Source: an uncultured bacterium (GTDB taxonomy: Bacteria; Verrucomicrobiota; Verrucomicrobiia; CAIQCK01). From it: 32,969 nt of DNA. The notes beneath the pieces were generated by a model, which saw nothing but the letters and a program-made list of their open reading frames with translations, did not search any database and was not told the origin of the DNA. The stretch covers positions 1 to 32,969 of the forward strand of contig CAIQCK010000006.1 in NCBI GenBank assembly GCA_903870275.1, read 5' to 3'. Positions 16,272 through 23,378 of the stretch are shown in pieces. A program made the translations under genes and the position numbers. Every line of letters begins with the position of its first letter. The stretch's first letter is position 1.

Positions 16272-17531
16272 TCACGGAAACAACCCGCGCTGCAGCTTGG
16301 CGTCGGCGACGCGCTGGACGCCGACGGCGAGCGCGGCGAGGCGATGCGAAAGTTTTTCGCGCTTGGCGCGGTGCATCACCGCGGCGAACGCCTGCTCCAG
16401 GATGCGGTAGAGTTTGTCGTTCACCTCGGCCTCGGTCCACGAAAAGCTCTGGAGGTTCTGGACCCACTCGAAGTAGCTGACCACGACGCCGCCACAGTTG
16501 CAGAGGATGTCCGGGACGACGAAGATGTCGCCGCGTTCCTCAATGATCTTGTCGGCTTCGGGCGTGGTCGGGCCGTTGGCGCCCTCGGCCAGCACACGGC
16601 ATTTCAGGCGCGCGGCGTTTTTCTCCGTGATGGCCCGCTCCAACGCGCACGGCGCGAGCACATCGCATTTCAATTCGAGCAACTGCTCGTTGGTGATCGG
16701 CTCGCCGCCGGGGAAGTTGGCGATGTCGTGGTTGTTGGCGCGCAGGTGGCTGTCGAGCGCGGCGAGGTCGAGGCCGTTCGGATTGTAAACCGCGCCGTCC
16801 TGCACGCCGACGCCAATAATCTTCGTGCCGTGCCGCGCCAGCACCAACGCTGCATGGCTGCCGACGTTGCCGAAGCCCTGGACGACGGCGGTGGCCTTTG
16901 CCGCGTCAATACCGAGCGTGTCCATCGCGCGGTTGGCGAGGAACGCGACGCCGCGGCCGGTCGCCTCGCGCCGTCCGAGCGAGCCGCCGAGCGAAATTGG
17001 TTTGCCCGTGACGATTTCCGGCCGCGCCTCGCCTTCGCGCATCGCGCAGGTGTCCAGGATCCACGCCATTGTTTGCTCGTTGGTGCCGACATCCGGCGCC
17101 ATCACGTCCACATGGCCGCCGATGAGCGGGATGACTTCCTGGGTGAACCGCCGAGTGAGCCGCTCCAGTTCGCGCAGCGACATTTTGCGCGGGTCGCACG
17201 CGATGCCGCCTTTGGCGCCGCCGTAGGGCAGGCCGGCGAGCGCGCATTTCCAACTCATCCACATCGCCAGCGCGGCCACTTCGCCGAGCGTCACGTCGGG
17301 ATGATACCGCAGCCCGCCCTTGGTCGGGCCGAGCGAGAGATGGTGTTGCACGCGGTAGCCGGGAAAGACCACCACGCGCCCGTCGTCCATCCGCACCGGC
17401 ACGGACACGATGAGGGTGCGTTTGGGCTGTTTCATGCGGCCGCGGACTTCCTGCGGCAGCGCGAGGTAATCCGCCACGCGGTCAAACTGCTGGCACGCCA
17501 TCCGAAACATTGGGCTGTCGTATTCTTGCAT
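16272..17531 (-). CDS. gdhA: Glu/Leu/Phe/Val-type dehydrogenase, probably glutamate dehydrogenase
   Basis: The enzyme interconverts glutamate and 2-oxoglutarate plus ammonia with NAD(P). Family motifs are present: HHLSLGPTKGGLRYHPDV, the catalytic lysine in LPYGGAKGGI, the Asp in VDVMAPDVGTNE, TGRGVAF, and the Rossmann fingerprint QGFGNVGSHAA. The later ANGPTTPEAD and PDILCNCGGVVVSYFEWVQN are also typical. The 419-residue length is that of the smaller hexameric GDH class. GGAGG precedes the ATG at 17531. It is the last gene on the minus strand after trpG, 104 bases away across a palindromic repeat, and may be co-transcribed with the his/trp genes. Confidence 0.94.
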   Translation of the reverse strand: MQEYDSPMFRMACQQFDRVADYLALPQEVRGRMKQPKRTLIVSVPVRMDDGRVVVFPGYRVQHHLSLGPTKGGLRYHPDVTLGEVAALAMWMSWKCALAGLPYGGAKGGIACDPRKMSLRELERLTRRFTQEVIPLIGGHVDVMAPDVGTNEQTMAWILDTCAMREGEARPEIVTGKPISLGGSLGRREATGRGVAFLANRAMDTLGIDAAKATAVVQGFGNVGSHAALVLARHGTKIIGVGVQDGAVYNPNGLDLAALDSHLRANNHDIANFPGGEPITNEQLLELKCDVLAPCALERAITEKNAARLKCRVLAEGANGPTTPEADKIIEERGDIFVVPDILCNCGGVVVSYFEWVQNLQSFSWTEAEVNDKLYRILEQAFAAVMHRAKREKLSHRLAALAVGVQRVADAKLQRGLFP

Positions 17532-17544
17532 GGGACCTCCGGTG

Positions 17545-17630
17545 GTTTGTGGTTCGTGATTCGTAATTCGTGATGGGTGAATGGTGAGAGCGGCGCGTGG
17601 TTTGAATCAACGAATTACGAATCACAAACC
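17545..17630. repeat. Short-word inverted repeat between trpG and gdhA
   Basis: The 14-base arms at 17558-17571 (GATTCGTAATTCGT) and 17610-17623 are perfect complements. Both are flanked by GGTTTGTG at their outer ends; the left side carries one additional GTTCGTG-type unit. The words TTCGTGA and TTCGTAA repeat within each arm, so the hairpin is built of short near-identical units. Confidence 0.7.
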
Positions 17631-17635
17631 GCAAC

Positions 17636-18202
17636 TCACAGTGTCAGAAAATTCTTCAGCAACTTTTTTCCTTCCGTTGTCAGCACGCTCTCCGGGTGAA
17701 ACTGCACGCCCCAGATCGGAAATTGTTTGTGGCGCAGGCCCATGATCTCGCCTTCGGGCCGCGTCTCGGCGGTGATTTCCAGACAATCCGGCAGCGTCTC
17801 GCGTTTGACGACGAGCGAGTGGTAGCGCGTCGCCTCGAAGGGATTCGCCAGGCCTTGGAACAGAAAACGGCCGTCATGGTGGATCGGCGAGGTCTTGCCG
17901 TGCATCATGCGGAAGTTGCGGATGACGTCGCCGCCGAACGCGTAGCCGATGCTTTGATGGCCGAGGCAGACGCCGAAGGTCGGAATCGTCGGGCCGAGCT
18001 GGCGGATCACTTCCACCGAGACGCCCGCCTCGGCCGGCGAGCACGGGCCGGGCGAGACGAGGATGCGCGCCGGTTTCAGCGCGCGCACGGCGTCGAGCGT
18101 CACCTCGTCGTTGCGGACGATTTTCATCTCCACACCCATCTCGCCCAGATACTGGACGAGGTTGTAGGTGAAGCTGTCGTAGTTGTCTATGACCAGAAGC
18201 AT
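17636..18202 (-). CDS. trpG: Anthranilate synthase component II (glutamine amidotransferase)
   Basis: The subunit releases ammonia from glutamine for TrpE, which makes anthranilate from chorismate, the first step of tryptophan synthesis. Class-I amidotransferase features are visible: the start [20 protein letters not shown], oxyanion region [13 protein letters not shown], the catalytic Cys in [11 protein letters not shown], and the His-Glu pair in [11 protein letters not shown]. The 188-residue length matches TrpG/PabA. The start at 18202 gives the canonical N-terminus; a longer in-frame extension would run through the adjacent repeat. It may also serve PabB-type enzymes, as many single amidotransferases do. 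Confidence 0.94.
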   Translation of the reverse strand: MLLVIDNYDSFTYNLVQYLGEMGVEMKIVRNDEVTLDAVRALKPARILVSPGPCSPAEAGVSVEVIRQLGPTIPTFGVCLGHQSIGYAFGGDVIRNFRMMHGKTSPIHHDGRFLFQGLANPFEATRYHSLVVKRETLPDCLEITAETRPEGEIMGLRHKQFPIWGVQFHPESVLTTEGKKLLKNFLTL

Positions 18203-18204
18203 GT

Positions 18205-18263
18205 TCGTGATTGGTGATTGGCAACTGGTGATTGGTTGGTTTTTCCAATTACCAATCACCAGT
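18205..18263. repeat. Short-word inverted repeat between trpE and trpG
   Basis: ACTGGTGATTGGT at 18224-18236 pairs perfectly with 18251-18263. The adjacent sequence contains additional copies of the word TGATTGG, so the hairpin is made from a repeated 7-8-base unit. It lies in the 67-base gap before trpG and has no T-run typical of a terminator. Confidence 0.65.
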
Positions 18264-18269
18264 AACTAT

Positions 18270-19754
18270 TTACGTTTTTCCAAAACTTTCCGCCAGCGCA
18301 ATGGCCTTCCGCAGTGCCATGGACTTGTTGACGGTTTCCTGAAATTCGTTTTCCGGCGTGCTGTCGTCCACGATACCGCCGCCGGCCTGGACGTAGGCGC
18401 GGCCGCCTTTGAGCAGCGCGGTGCGCAGCGTGATGCAGCAATCGAGATTGCCGTTGAAGCTGAAGTAGCCGACCGCGCCGGCGTAGGGGCCGCGCTGCGC
18501 CGCCTCCTGCTCCGCGATGACCTGCATGGCGCGAATCTTCGGCGCGCCGCTGACCGTGCCCGCCGGAAACGTCGCGCGCATCAGGTCATAGACGGTGCGG
18601 CCGGGCTGGAGTTTGCCCTCCACCTGGCTGACGATGTGCATCACGTGGCTGTAGCGTTCGATCACCATGAACTCCTCGACGCGCACGCTGCCGAAATCGC
18701 ACACGCGGCCGATGTCGTTGCGGGCGAGGTCCACCAGCATCAGGTGCTCGGCGCGCTCCTTGCCGTCGGCGAGCAGGTCCTTCGCCAGCGCCTCGTCCTC
18801 GGCGGGCGTCACGCCGCGTTTGCGCGTGCCGGCGATCGGCCGGATTTCGACGTGGCCGTCCTCGCAACGCACGTGCACCTCCGGCGACGCGCCGACGAGC
18901 GAGAAGTCCCCGAGTTCGAGGAGGAACATGTAAGGGGAGGGGTTGACGCTGCGCAACGCGCGGTAAATATCGAGCGGCTTCGAGCGCACCTTCGCCGAAA
19001 ACCGCTGGCTCAGCACGACCTGGATGATGTCGCCGGCTTTGATGTATTCCTTCGCCTTGCGCACCATCGCCTGGTAGCGCTCGACGGTCATGTTGCTCTC
19101 GACTGGCAGCGACGGCGTTTCCTGCCGGAACTCGACGTGCCGGGCCGGCAGCGGCCGGCGCAGCCGCGCGATGATGGCGGCGATGCGGCGGCAGGCCTTG
19201 TCGTAGGCGGCGTCGGCGTTGCCGGTGACGTGGGCGTTGGAGACCACCTTGATGGTCTGGCGGACGCGGTCGAAGATGACGATGGTGTCCGTCAACATCA
19301 GATACATCGGCGGCGTTTTGAGGTCGTCGCGTTTCGGACGCGGCACCACCGGTTCGACGTAGTGAATAAACTCGTAGCCGAGGAACCCGACTGCGCCGCC
19401 GCTGAACCGCGGCAGTCCCGGCACCGCCACGGGCCGGTAACGCGCCATCACCTGCTCGACGACCTCCAGCGGGTCGCGCTTGAACTTGACGCGCGTGGTC
19501 TTGCGGCCTTCGCGCACCACCACGGCCTTGCCCTCCTGCACAAGCGTGACGGACGGATCGGCGCCAAGGAACGAATAACGGCCGATGTGCTCGCCGCCCT
19601 CGACGGACTCGAACAGAAACGCCGGGCCTTTGCCGCGCAGTTTTTGGTAGGCCGACACGGGCGTTTCCATGTCGGCCAGCAGCTCGCAATAGACCGGGAT
19701 GAGGTTACCGCGGTCCGCCAGACTGCAAAACTCGTTCTTCGTCGGATAATACAT
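18270..19754 (-). CDS. trpE: Anthranilate synthase component I
   Basis: TrpE converts chorismate and ammonia to anthranilate. The N-terminal domain (about residues 10-165) holds FLFESVEGGEHIGRYSF, the region that binds feedback tryptophan in TrpE (LLES-type motif). The C-terminal chorismate-binding domain contains GDIIQVVLSQRF, PSPYMFLLE, PIAGTRKRG, LMLVDLARNDIGRV, FPAGTVSGAPKIRAM and YAGAVGYFSFNGNLD-CITLRT. At 494 residues it is of normal length for TrpE and separate from trpG. It overlaps the upstream membrane-protein gene by 50 bases and lies downstream of the trpL attenuator, 1.9 kb away through hisF and hisI. Confidence 0.95.
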   Translation of the reverse strand: MYYPTKNEFCSLADRGNLIPVYCELLADMETPVSAYQKLRGKGPAFLFESVEGGEHIGRYSFLGADPSVTLVQEGKAVVVREGRKTTRVKFKRDPLEVVEQVMARYRPVAVPGLPRFSGGAVGFLGYEFIHYVEPVVPRPKRDDLKTPPMYLMLTDTIVIFDRVRQTIKVVSNAHVTGNADAAYDKACRRIAAIIARLRRPLPARHVEFRQETPSLPVESNMTVERYQAMVRKAKEYIKAGDIIQVVLSQRFSAKVRSKPLDIYRALRSVNPSPYMFLLELGDFSLVGASPEVHVRCEDGHVEIRPIAGTRKRGVTPAEDEALAKDLLADGKERAEHLMLVDLARNDIGRVCDFGSVRVEEFMVIERYSHVMHIVSQVEGKLQPGRTVYDLMRATFPAGTVSGAPKIRAMQVIAEQEAAQRGPYAGAVGYFSFNGNLDCCITLRTALLKGGRAYVQAGGGIVDDSTPENEFQETVNKSMALRKAIALAESFGKT

Positions 19755-20265
19755 GTTTCACTCTTCGATAATAATGCGTCGAATGCACCGCAATCGCCAA
19801 ACCAAAACCCACGATGCCCCAGCCGACCGCCTGCGCCAGCAGGTCGCCTGTCAGCGCCGTCACCGCGCCGCCTACCGCGACGTAGAGCAGCGCCTGCGTC
19901 CAGACGCAACCGAGCACCAGCCATTTGTTGGCGCGGCGGAACTGCGCCATCAGATGGTCGCGATATTCATACTCGCCCATCGTCCGGGACATCCACGCCC
20001 CTTGAAAATTCCGACCGGCCACCAGCACGCTCATCACGCTGACCAGCACCGCCACAAACGGCGCCGTCGCGGCCGCGAGGCAGACCAGCGCGTTCAACGC
20101 GATCCCGCCGCGCCAGCCCAACCGCCGCATGATCGGGTTCGCTTCCAGCACCAATCCCGGCGTCGCAATCCACGTGCTCAAAAAATCCAGCCCGCGCGCG
20201 ACCGCCAGCAACACCAGCCCGGCCCAGTAGGCCGGCCCGAATGGCGGCGCGTAAAGTTCATTCAT
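19705..20265 (-). CDS. Membrane protein of unknown function between hisI and trpE
   Basis: The 186-residue protein has four or five hydrophobic segments. Its N-terminal part reads LDFLSTWIATPGLVLEANPIMRRLGW, resembling small membrane proteins with a conserved EANP motif (DUF5658-like); this is a weak recognition. The middle holds a long helix region (ALVCLAAATAPFVAVLVSVMSVLVAG) and the end a pair of helices (VLGCVWTQALLYVAVGGAVTAL, AVGWGIVGFGLAIAV). The ATG at 20265 gives a sensible start. The 50-base overlap with trpE suggests translational coupling. A link to amino-acid synthesis is not evident. Confidence 0.6.
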   Translation of the reverse strand: MNELYAPPFGPAYWAGLVLLAVARGLDFLSTWIATPGLVLEANPIMRRLGWRGGIALNALVCLAAATAPFVAVLVSVMSVLVAGRNFQGAWMSRTMGEYEYRDHLMAQFRRANKWLVLGCVWTQALLYVAVGGAVTALTGDLLAQAVGWGIVGFGLAIAVHSTHYYRRVKHVLSDEERVLQSGGPR

Positions 20266-20359
20266 CGGAGTCGTGGAGTGATGGAGCTTTGGAGCAACGG
20301 AATGATGGAACTTTTCCGAATCCCAACACTCCAATACTCCGTTTCTCCATTACTCCATC
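20266..20359. repeat. Imperfect GGAGT/TGGAG-word inverted repeat after hisI
   Basis: This 94-base gap has a left part rich in GGAG-T-ATGGAG words and a right part with their complements (CTCCAATACTCC, CTCCATTACTCC). The two parts form a long imperfect hairpin. The words are shared with the repeat upstream of hisF at 21535-21610, so the two gaps carry the same sequence family. Confidence 0.6.
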
Positions 20360-20755
20360 CTATTTCTTCCCATACACTTTCGCCGGGTCGAACAGCCGCG
20401 GCTCGATCGGCTCGCCGAGGCTGCCGTCGGGGCGCAGTTCGCGAAAGAAGCAGCTCTTGTAACCTTCGTGGCACGCCGCGCCGGCCTGCTCGACCTCGAT
20501 GAGCACCGTGTCGCAATCGCAATCGGTCGTGACGCGCTTGACGGTCTGGACGTGGCCGCTGGACTCGCCTTTGAGCCAGTATTCCTGCCGCGAGCGGCTC
20601 CAGAACCACGTCTTGCCGGTCTCGAGCGTCTTCGCCAGCGACGACGCGTTCATGTAGGCCACCATCAGGACGCGGCCCGTGCCGCTCTCCTGGATGACGG
20701 CCGGGATCAGCCCGTTGGAGTCGAACTTCAGTTTGTCGAATGCCGGTTCAGTCAT
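20360..20755 (-). CDS. hisI: Phosphoribosyl-AMP cyclohydrolase
   Basis: HisI opens the purine ring of phosphoribosyl-AMP, the third step of histidine synthesis. Conserved features: [48 protein letters not shown], the metal-binding DCDCDTVLI and [14 protein letters not shown]. The Cys and Asp of DCDCD and the downstream C-H--C form the Zn/Mg site. The 131-residue length is that of the stand-alone enzyme without the HisE domain. AAAGGAAC lies upstream of the ATG. It starts 11 bases after the hisF stop, so the two are certainly co-transcribed. Confidence 0.95.
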   Translation of the reverse strand: MTEPAFDKLKFDSNGLIPAVIQESGTGRVLMVAYMNASSLAKTLETGKTWFWSRSRQEYWLKGESSGHVQTVKRVTTDCDCDTVLIEVEQAGAACHEGYKSCFFRELRPDGSLGEPIEPRLFDPAKVYGKK

Positions 20756-20766
20756 TTCTGTTCCTT

Positions 20767-21534
20767 TCAAAGCCGCACACAAATTCCCTTGGATTGCAAA
20801 AACCGCTTCACGTCCGCCACGGTGTATTCGCCGAAGTGAAACACCGACGCCGCCAGCACCGCGTCGGCCTTGCCGCGCTGCAACACGTCCGCCATGTGCT
20901 CCAGCGTGCCCGCGCCGCCGCTGGCGATCACCGGGACGCGCACCGCCTCGCTCACCGCGCAGTTCAACTCGATGTCGTAACCGGCCTTCGTGCCGTCCGC
21001 GTCCATCGAGGTCAGCAGAATCTCGCCCGCGCCGAGCGACTCGACGCGCCGCACCCACTCGATCGCGTCCAGGCCCGTCGGCTTGCGCCCGCCGTGGGTA
21101 TAGACCTCCCACCGCAGCGGCGACGAGCCGGGCACACGCCGCGCGTCCACCGCCACCACGATGCACTGGCTGCCGAACCGCTCCGCGCCCGCGCGCACCA
21201 CGTCGGGGTTTTGCACCGCCGCCGTGTTGAGCGAGGTCTTGTCCGCGCCGGCCTTGAGCATTGCGCGGATGTCCTCGACCGTGCGGATGCCGCCACCGAC
21301 TGTGAGCGGCATGAAACATTCGCCCGCCGTGCGCTCAACCACGTCAATCATCGTCGGCCGGCCATCGCTGCTGGCGGTGATGTCCAGGAACACCAGTTCG
21401 TCGGCGCCCTGACGGTCGTATTCGCGGGCACACTCCACCGGGTCGCCCGCGTCGCGCAGATTCAGGAACTTGGTTCCCTTCACCACGCGACCGCCGGTGA
21501 CGTCCAGACACGGTATGATGCGTTTGGCTAACAT
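20767..21534 (-). CDS. hisF: Imidazole glycerol phosphate synthase cyclase subunit
   Basis: HisF takes ammonia from its partner HisH and converts PRFAR to imidazole glycerol phosphate and AICAR. The (beta/alpha)8 barrel signatures are clear: the start [20 protein letters not shown] with the catalytic Asp (CLD), [58 protein letters not shown] with the second catalytic Asp, and VIASGGAG near the end. At 255 residues it is full length. It is the first structural gene after the Trp/His leader and terminator, and is followed 11 bases later by hisI. No hisH or other his gene is visible in the window. Confidence 0.96.
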   Translation of the reverse strand: MLAKRIIPCLDVTGGRVVKGTKFLNLRDAGDPVECAREYDRQGADELVFLDITASSDGRPTMIDVVERTAGECFMPLTVGGGIRTVEDIRAMLKAGADKTSLNTAAVQNPDVVRAGAERFGSQCIVVAVDARRVPGSSPLRWEVYTHGGRKPTGLDAIEWVRRVESLGAGEILLTSMDADGTKAGYDIELNCAVSEAVRVPVIASGGAGTLEHMADVLQRGKADAVLAASVFHFGEYTVADVKRFLQSKGICVRL

Positions 21535-21610
21535 TGGAGTATTGGAGTGATAGAGTGTTGGAGTATTGGGGAATCCAACACTCCATTGCTCCATCACGCC
21601 ACCACTCCAG
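21535..21610. repeat. TTGGAG-word inverted repeat between the attenuator and hisF
   Basis: GAGTGTTGGA at 21553-21562 pairs with 21574-21583, and the flanks contain more GGAGTATTGGAGT and ACTCCATTGCTCC words. It lies between the leader terminator and the hisF start, so it forms part of the hisF 5' untranslated region. It uses the same words as the gap after hisI. Confidence 0.6.
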
Positions 21611-21611
21611 T

Positions 21612-21650
21612 CAAAAATAAAAAACCCGATGACTCACTTGAATCATCGGG
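21612..21650 (-). terminator. Leader terminator (attenuator stem) upstream of hisF
   Basis: On the minus strand, CCCGATGA (21650-21643) pairs with TCATCGGG (21632-21625) around a 10-base loop and is followed by a T-rich run (21624-21612). No gene precedes it except the 17-codon leader, and hisF starts 78 bases downstream. It is therefore a regulated terminator rather than the end of an operon. Confidence 0.8.
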
Positions 21651-21738
21651 CCTTCAGCCTGGCGGCGCAACGGTAGCGCGATCAGGGCTTGAGGCCCGAC
21701 CCATGCCACCATTGATACTGCGCCGTCGTGTTCATTGC
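21625..21738 (-). promoter_or_regulatory. Transcription attenuator with mutually exclusive hairpins
   Basis: Three pairings can be drawn. The terminator (21650-21643 with 21632-21625) competes with an 8-bp antiterminator (21699-21692 with 21653-21646). Upstream, CGGCGCA within leader codons 4-6 (21725-21719) can pair with TGCGCCG (21669-21663), which would change when the ribosome moves over the leader. The Trp codons lie between these two elements. This is the arrangement expected of ribosome-mediated attenuation; it is inferred by hand pairing. Confidence 0.65.
21682..21735 (-). CDS. trpL: Trp(-His) leader peptide of the his/trp operon
   Basis: The 17-residue reading frame MNTTAQYQWWHGSGLKP carries two tandem Trp codons at positions 9-10 followed at once by a His codon at 11. 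It starts a few bases after the predicted transcription start, so it may be translated leaderless, as known for trpL of Sinorhizobium meliloti. It lies directly upstream of a terminator hairpin. Its codons 13-15 (TCGGGCCT, 21699-21692) pair perfectly with AGGCCCGA (21653-21646), which includes most of the terminator's 5' arm. A ribosome waiting at the first Trp codon would leave this segment free to form the antiterminator; one reaching the stop would cover it. The design fits Trp-dependent attenuation. Confidence 0.8.
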   Translation of the reverse strand: MNTTAQYQWWHGSGLKP

Positions 21739-21744
21739 GCACGC

Positions 21745-21772
21745 AGTCTAGCCGGCGGCGGCGCGAACGCAA
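21745..21772 (-). promoter_or_regulatory. Promoter of the trpL-hisF operon
   Basis: On the minus strand TTGCGT (21772-21767) and TAGACT (21750-21745) are separated by 16 bases. The expected transcription start, about seven bases downstream, falls within two to four bases of the leader ATG at 21735. The -35 and -10 both differ from consensus at two positions. Confidence 0.55.
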
Positions 21773-21863
21773 GCGGATTTTCGCCGCTCGACGCAGCGGC
21801 GGCCTTTGAGTATAAGTCTGCGCGGATCGAAGGCAGCCAAACAGCGAAACCAAGGAGACCAGC

Positions 21864-22526
21864 TTGAGCACCCCAGCATCACCTTCCTTCAAAATCGTCG
21901 GCGGCGACGGCAAAGAATACGGCCCGATTGATCTGGAGGCGCTTCAGCAATGGGCGCGCGAAGGCCGCGTCGCGGGCGTGACACAAGTCTGGGATTCGCG
22001 CACCGGCAACTGGCAGCCCGCCGCGCAGATTGTGGAACTGGCCGGCGTCTTCACGGCGCCGCCGCCTACGCCTGCCGCAGCGCCCGTGCCCGGATTCGCA
22101 GCGCCGGACATCGCCACCGCTCCAGTGAAAACTCCGCGTGATCCACAATCTGCCGTCAAGGCGCCGGCTATTTTCATGCTGGTGGTCGCCAGCATCGCTT
22201 TGGGCTGCTCGTTGCTTGGCATCTTAATGAATGTCTTTCGCATTGGCTTCGGCGCTTTGCCTTCACAAACTTCGGACCCTGTGCTCCATATTCTCTCTGG
22301 CACCCTGGGTCTCGTTCTCAATGTTGTGGGCATCCCGTATAGCGTTCTGATCATTATCGGTTCGGTAAAAATGAAGTCGCTTGAGAGCTACGCGTGGTCC
22401 ATGACGGCGGCCATTCTTACCATGTTACCCTTGAATGGATGTTGTTGCGGACTCGGACTCGCAGCGGGCATTTGGTCCCTCGTGGTGCTGAATGATCCCG
22501 TGGTCAAGGCCGCCTTCAAGCGGTAG
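21864..22526 (+). CDS. GYF_2 (DUF4339) domain membrane protein
   Basis: The N-terminus is a GYF_2 domain (about residues 8-60), with YKIVGGDGKEYGP-like opening (KIVGGDGKEYGPIDLEALQQWAREGRV), the TQVWDSRTGNWQPAA region and an aliphatic end. A Pro/Ala linker follows, then about four membrane helices between residues 100 and 215, including a Cys cluster (NGCCCG). GYF_2 domains are thought to bind proline-rich peptides; the role here is unknown. The start is TTG at 21864 with AAGGAG at 21852-21857. It diverges from the trpL promoter. A related gene follows at 22674. Confidence 0.75.
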   Translation: MSTPASPSFKIVGGDGKEYGPIDLEALQQWAREGRVAGVTQVWDSRTGNWQPAAQIVELAGVFTAPPPTPAAAPVPGFAAPDIATAPVKTPRDPQSAVKAPAIFMLVVASIALGCSLLGILMNVFRIGFGALPSQTSDPVLHILSGTLGLVLNVVGIPYSVLIIIGSVKMKSLESYAWSMTAAILTMLPLNGCCCGLGLAAGIWSLVVLNDPVVKAAFKR

Positions 22527-22543
22527 TTTGATCGAAAAACGTC

Positions 22544-22663
22544 ATGACCACGTCCGCTGCGCCATCCTTCCGTTTCATCGGCCACGACGCCATCGCGCTG
22601 AAATTCCTCTGCGGTTTGATTTGGAGTCTGGCGAGTGGTCACGGCGCGCCGGTCGCTGCATGA
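22544..22663 (+). pseudogene. Possible remnant of a GYF_2 gene start
   Basis: A 39-codon frame beginning MTTSAAPSFRFIGHDAIALK resembles the opening of the upstream GYF_2 protein (MSTPASPSFKIVGGDGKEY) for about 14 residues, then diverges and stops. It lies between two intact GYF_2 genes. It may be what is left of a third tandem copy. The similarity is short, so chance remains possible. Confidence 0.3.
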
Positions 22664-22673
22664 TGCGTTTCTT

Positions 22674-23198
22674 ATGACAGAGCCATCATCCATCACTTAT
22701 CGCGTCCGCGGCGCAGGCCGGGAATATGGGCCGGTGGACTTCGCCGCGCTGGAGCGTTGGGCGCGCGAGGCGCGCGTGACGAGGAACACGGCGGTCTGGT
22801 CGTCGTCGGACGGCCAATGGCGCGCGGCGCGCGAGCGGCGCGAACTGGACGCGGCGTTCGCGGCGTGGATCGAAGCGGACGCGCCGCCGGTCGTCGGCCC
22901 GCCGGTGAACGCGCAGGCGATCTGGAGCTTCGTGCTGGCTCAGTTTGGCCTGTGCTGTTGTTTCCCGGCCATCCCGGCGATCATCTGCGGTTTTGTTTCG
23001 CTCTCGCAAATCCGCCAACGGCATGACCGCGGTCGGGCGCTGGCGATCAGCGGTATCATTCTCGGCTTTTGCGGTCTGGCGCTCGGCGTGCTGGGCGTCA
23101 TTTATTACTGGCTTCTTGCAAGCAGCATGGATGACGCGACGAAGCAACAACTGCTCGAGGAGTATAGGAAACTATTGCAGGCGGCGCAGACGAAGTAG
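22674..23198 (+). CDS. GYF_2 plus DUF4190-like membrane protein
   Basis: Residues 6-60 form a second GYF_2 domain (YRVRGAGREYGPVDFAALERWAREARV, AVWSSSDGQWRAA). A membrane part follows with two main helices (AIWSFVLAQFGLCCCFPAIPAIICGFVSL and ALAISGIILGFCGLALGVLGVIYYWLL) joined by LSQIRQRHDRGRALAISG, a DUF4190-type signature. A short charged helix ends the protein. The start at 22674 is chosen because the GYF_2 domain then begins at once. It is a paralogue of the protein at 21864 and probably shares its unknown function. Confidence 0.75.
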   Translation: MTEPSSITYRVRGAGREYGPVDFAALERWAREARVTRNTAVWSSSDGQWRAARERRELDAAFAAWIEADAPPVVGPPVNAQAIWSFVLAQFGLCCCFPAIPAIICGFVSLSQIRQRHDRGRALAISGIILGFCGLALGVLGVIYYWLLASSMDDATKQQLLEEYRKLLQAAQTK

Positions 23199-23231
23199 CG
23201 GCGGCAGGGGCGGGCGCGGTGTGCCGAATAG

Positions 23232-23305
23232 AAGCGCAAAGGCGCAGAGGACGAGGAGATTCGCAGCGCTTTTTGCGCTCCTCCGCGCCCTCTGCGCCTC
23301 TGCGG
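23232..23305. repeat. GCAGAGGCG-type imperfect palindrome
   Basis: GGCGCAGAGG at 23241-23250 pairs with 23289-23298; both flanks add GCGCAAA/TTTGCGC and GGAG/CTCC complementarity. The words GCGCAGAGG and GAGGAG are reused. It sits in the 180-base gap before the MBL-fold gene and resembles the short-word palindromes of the his/trp operon in build but not in sequence. Confidence 0.55.
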
Positions 23306-23378
23306 TGAACTCCGCTTCGCTTTTCGTTTTTCGCTTTCCTTCTTGAGACGGCCGGCGCGACCGGCTACGCTCACGGCT

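Noticed and set aside
18183..20042. Long plus-strand open frame of 619 codons opposite trpE and the membrane gene
   Set aside because: It is antisense to trpE and trpG, is rich in Arg/His/Ala typical of a shadow frame in GC-rich DNA, and has no recognisable domain.
21661..21720. Possible plus-strand tRNA (GGCGCAACGGTAGCGC resembles a D-arm)
   Set aside because: No T-arm, acceptor pairing or CCA follows; the sequence is explained by the minus-strand Trp leader and attenuator.
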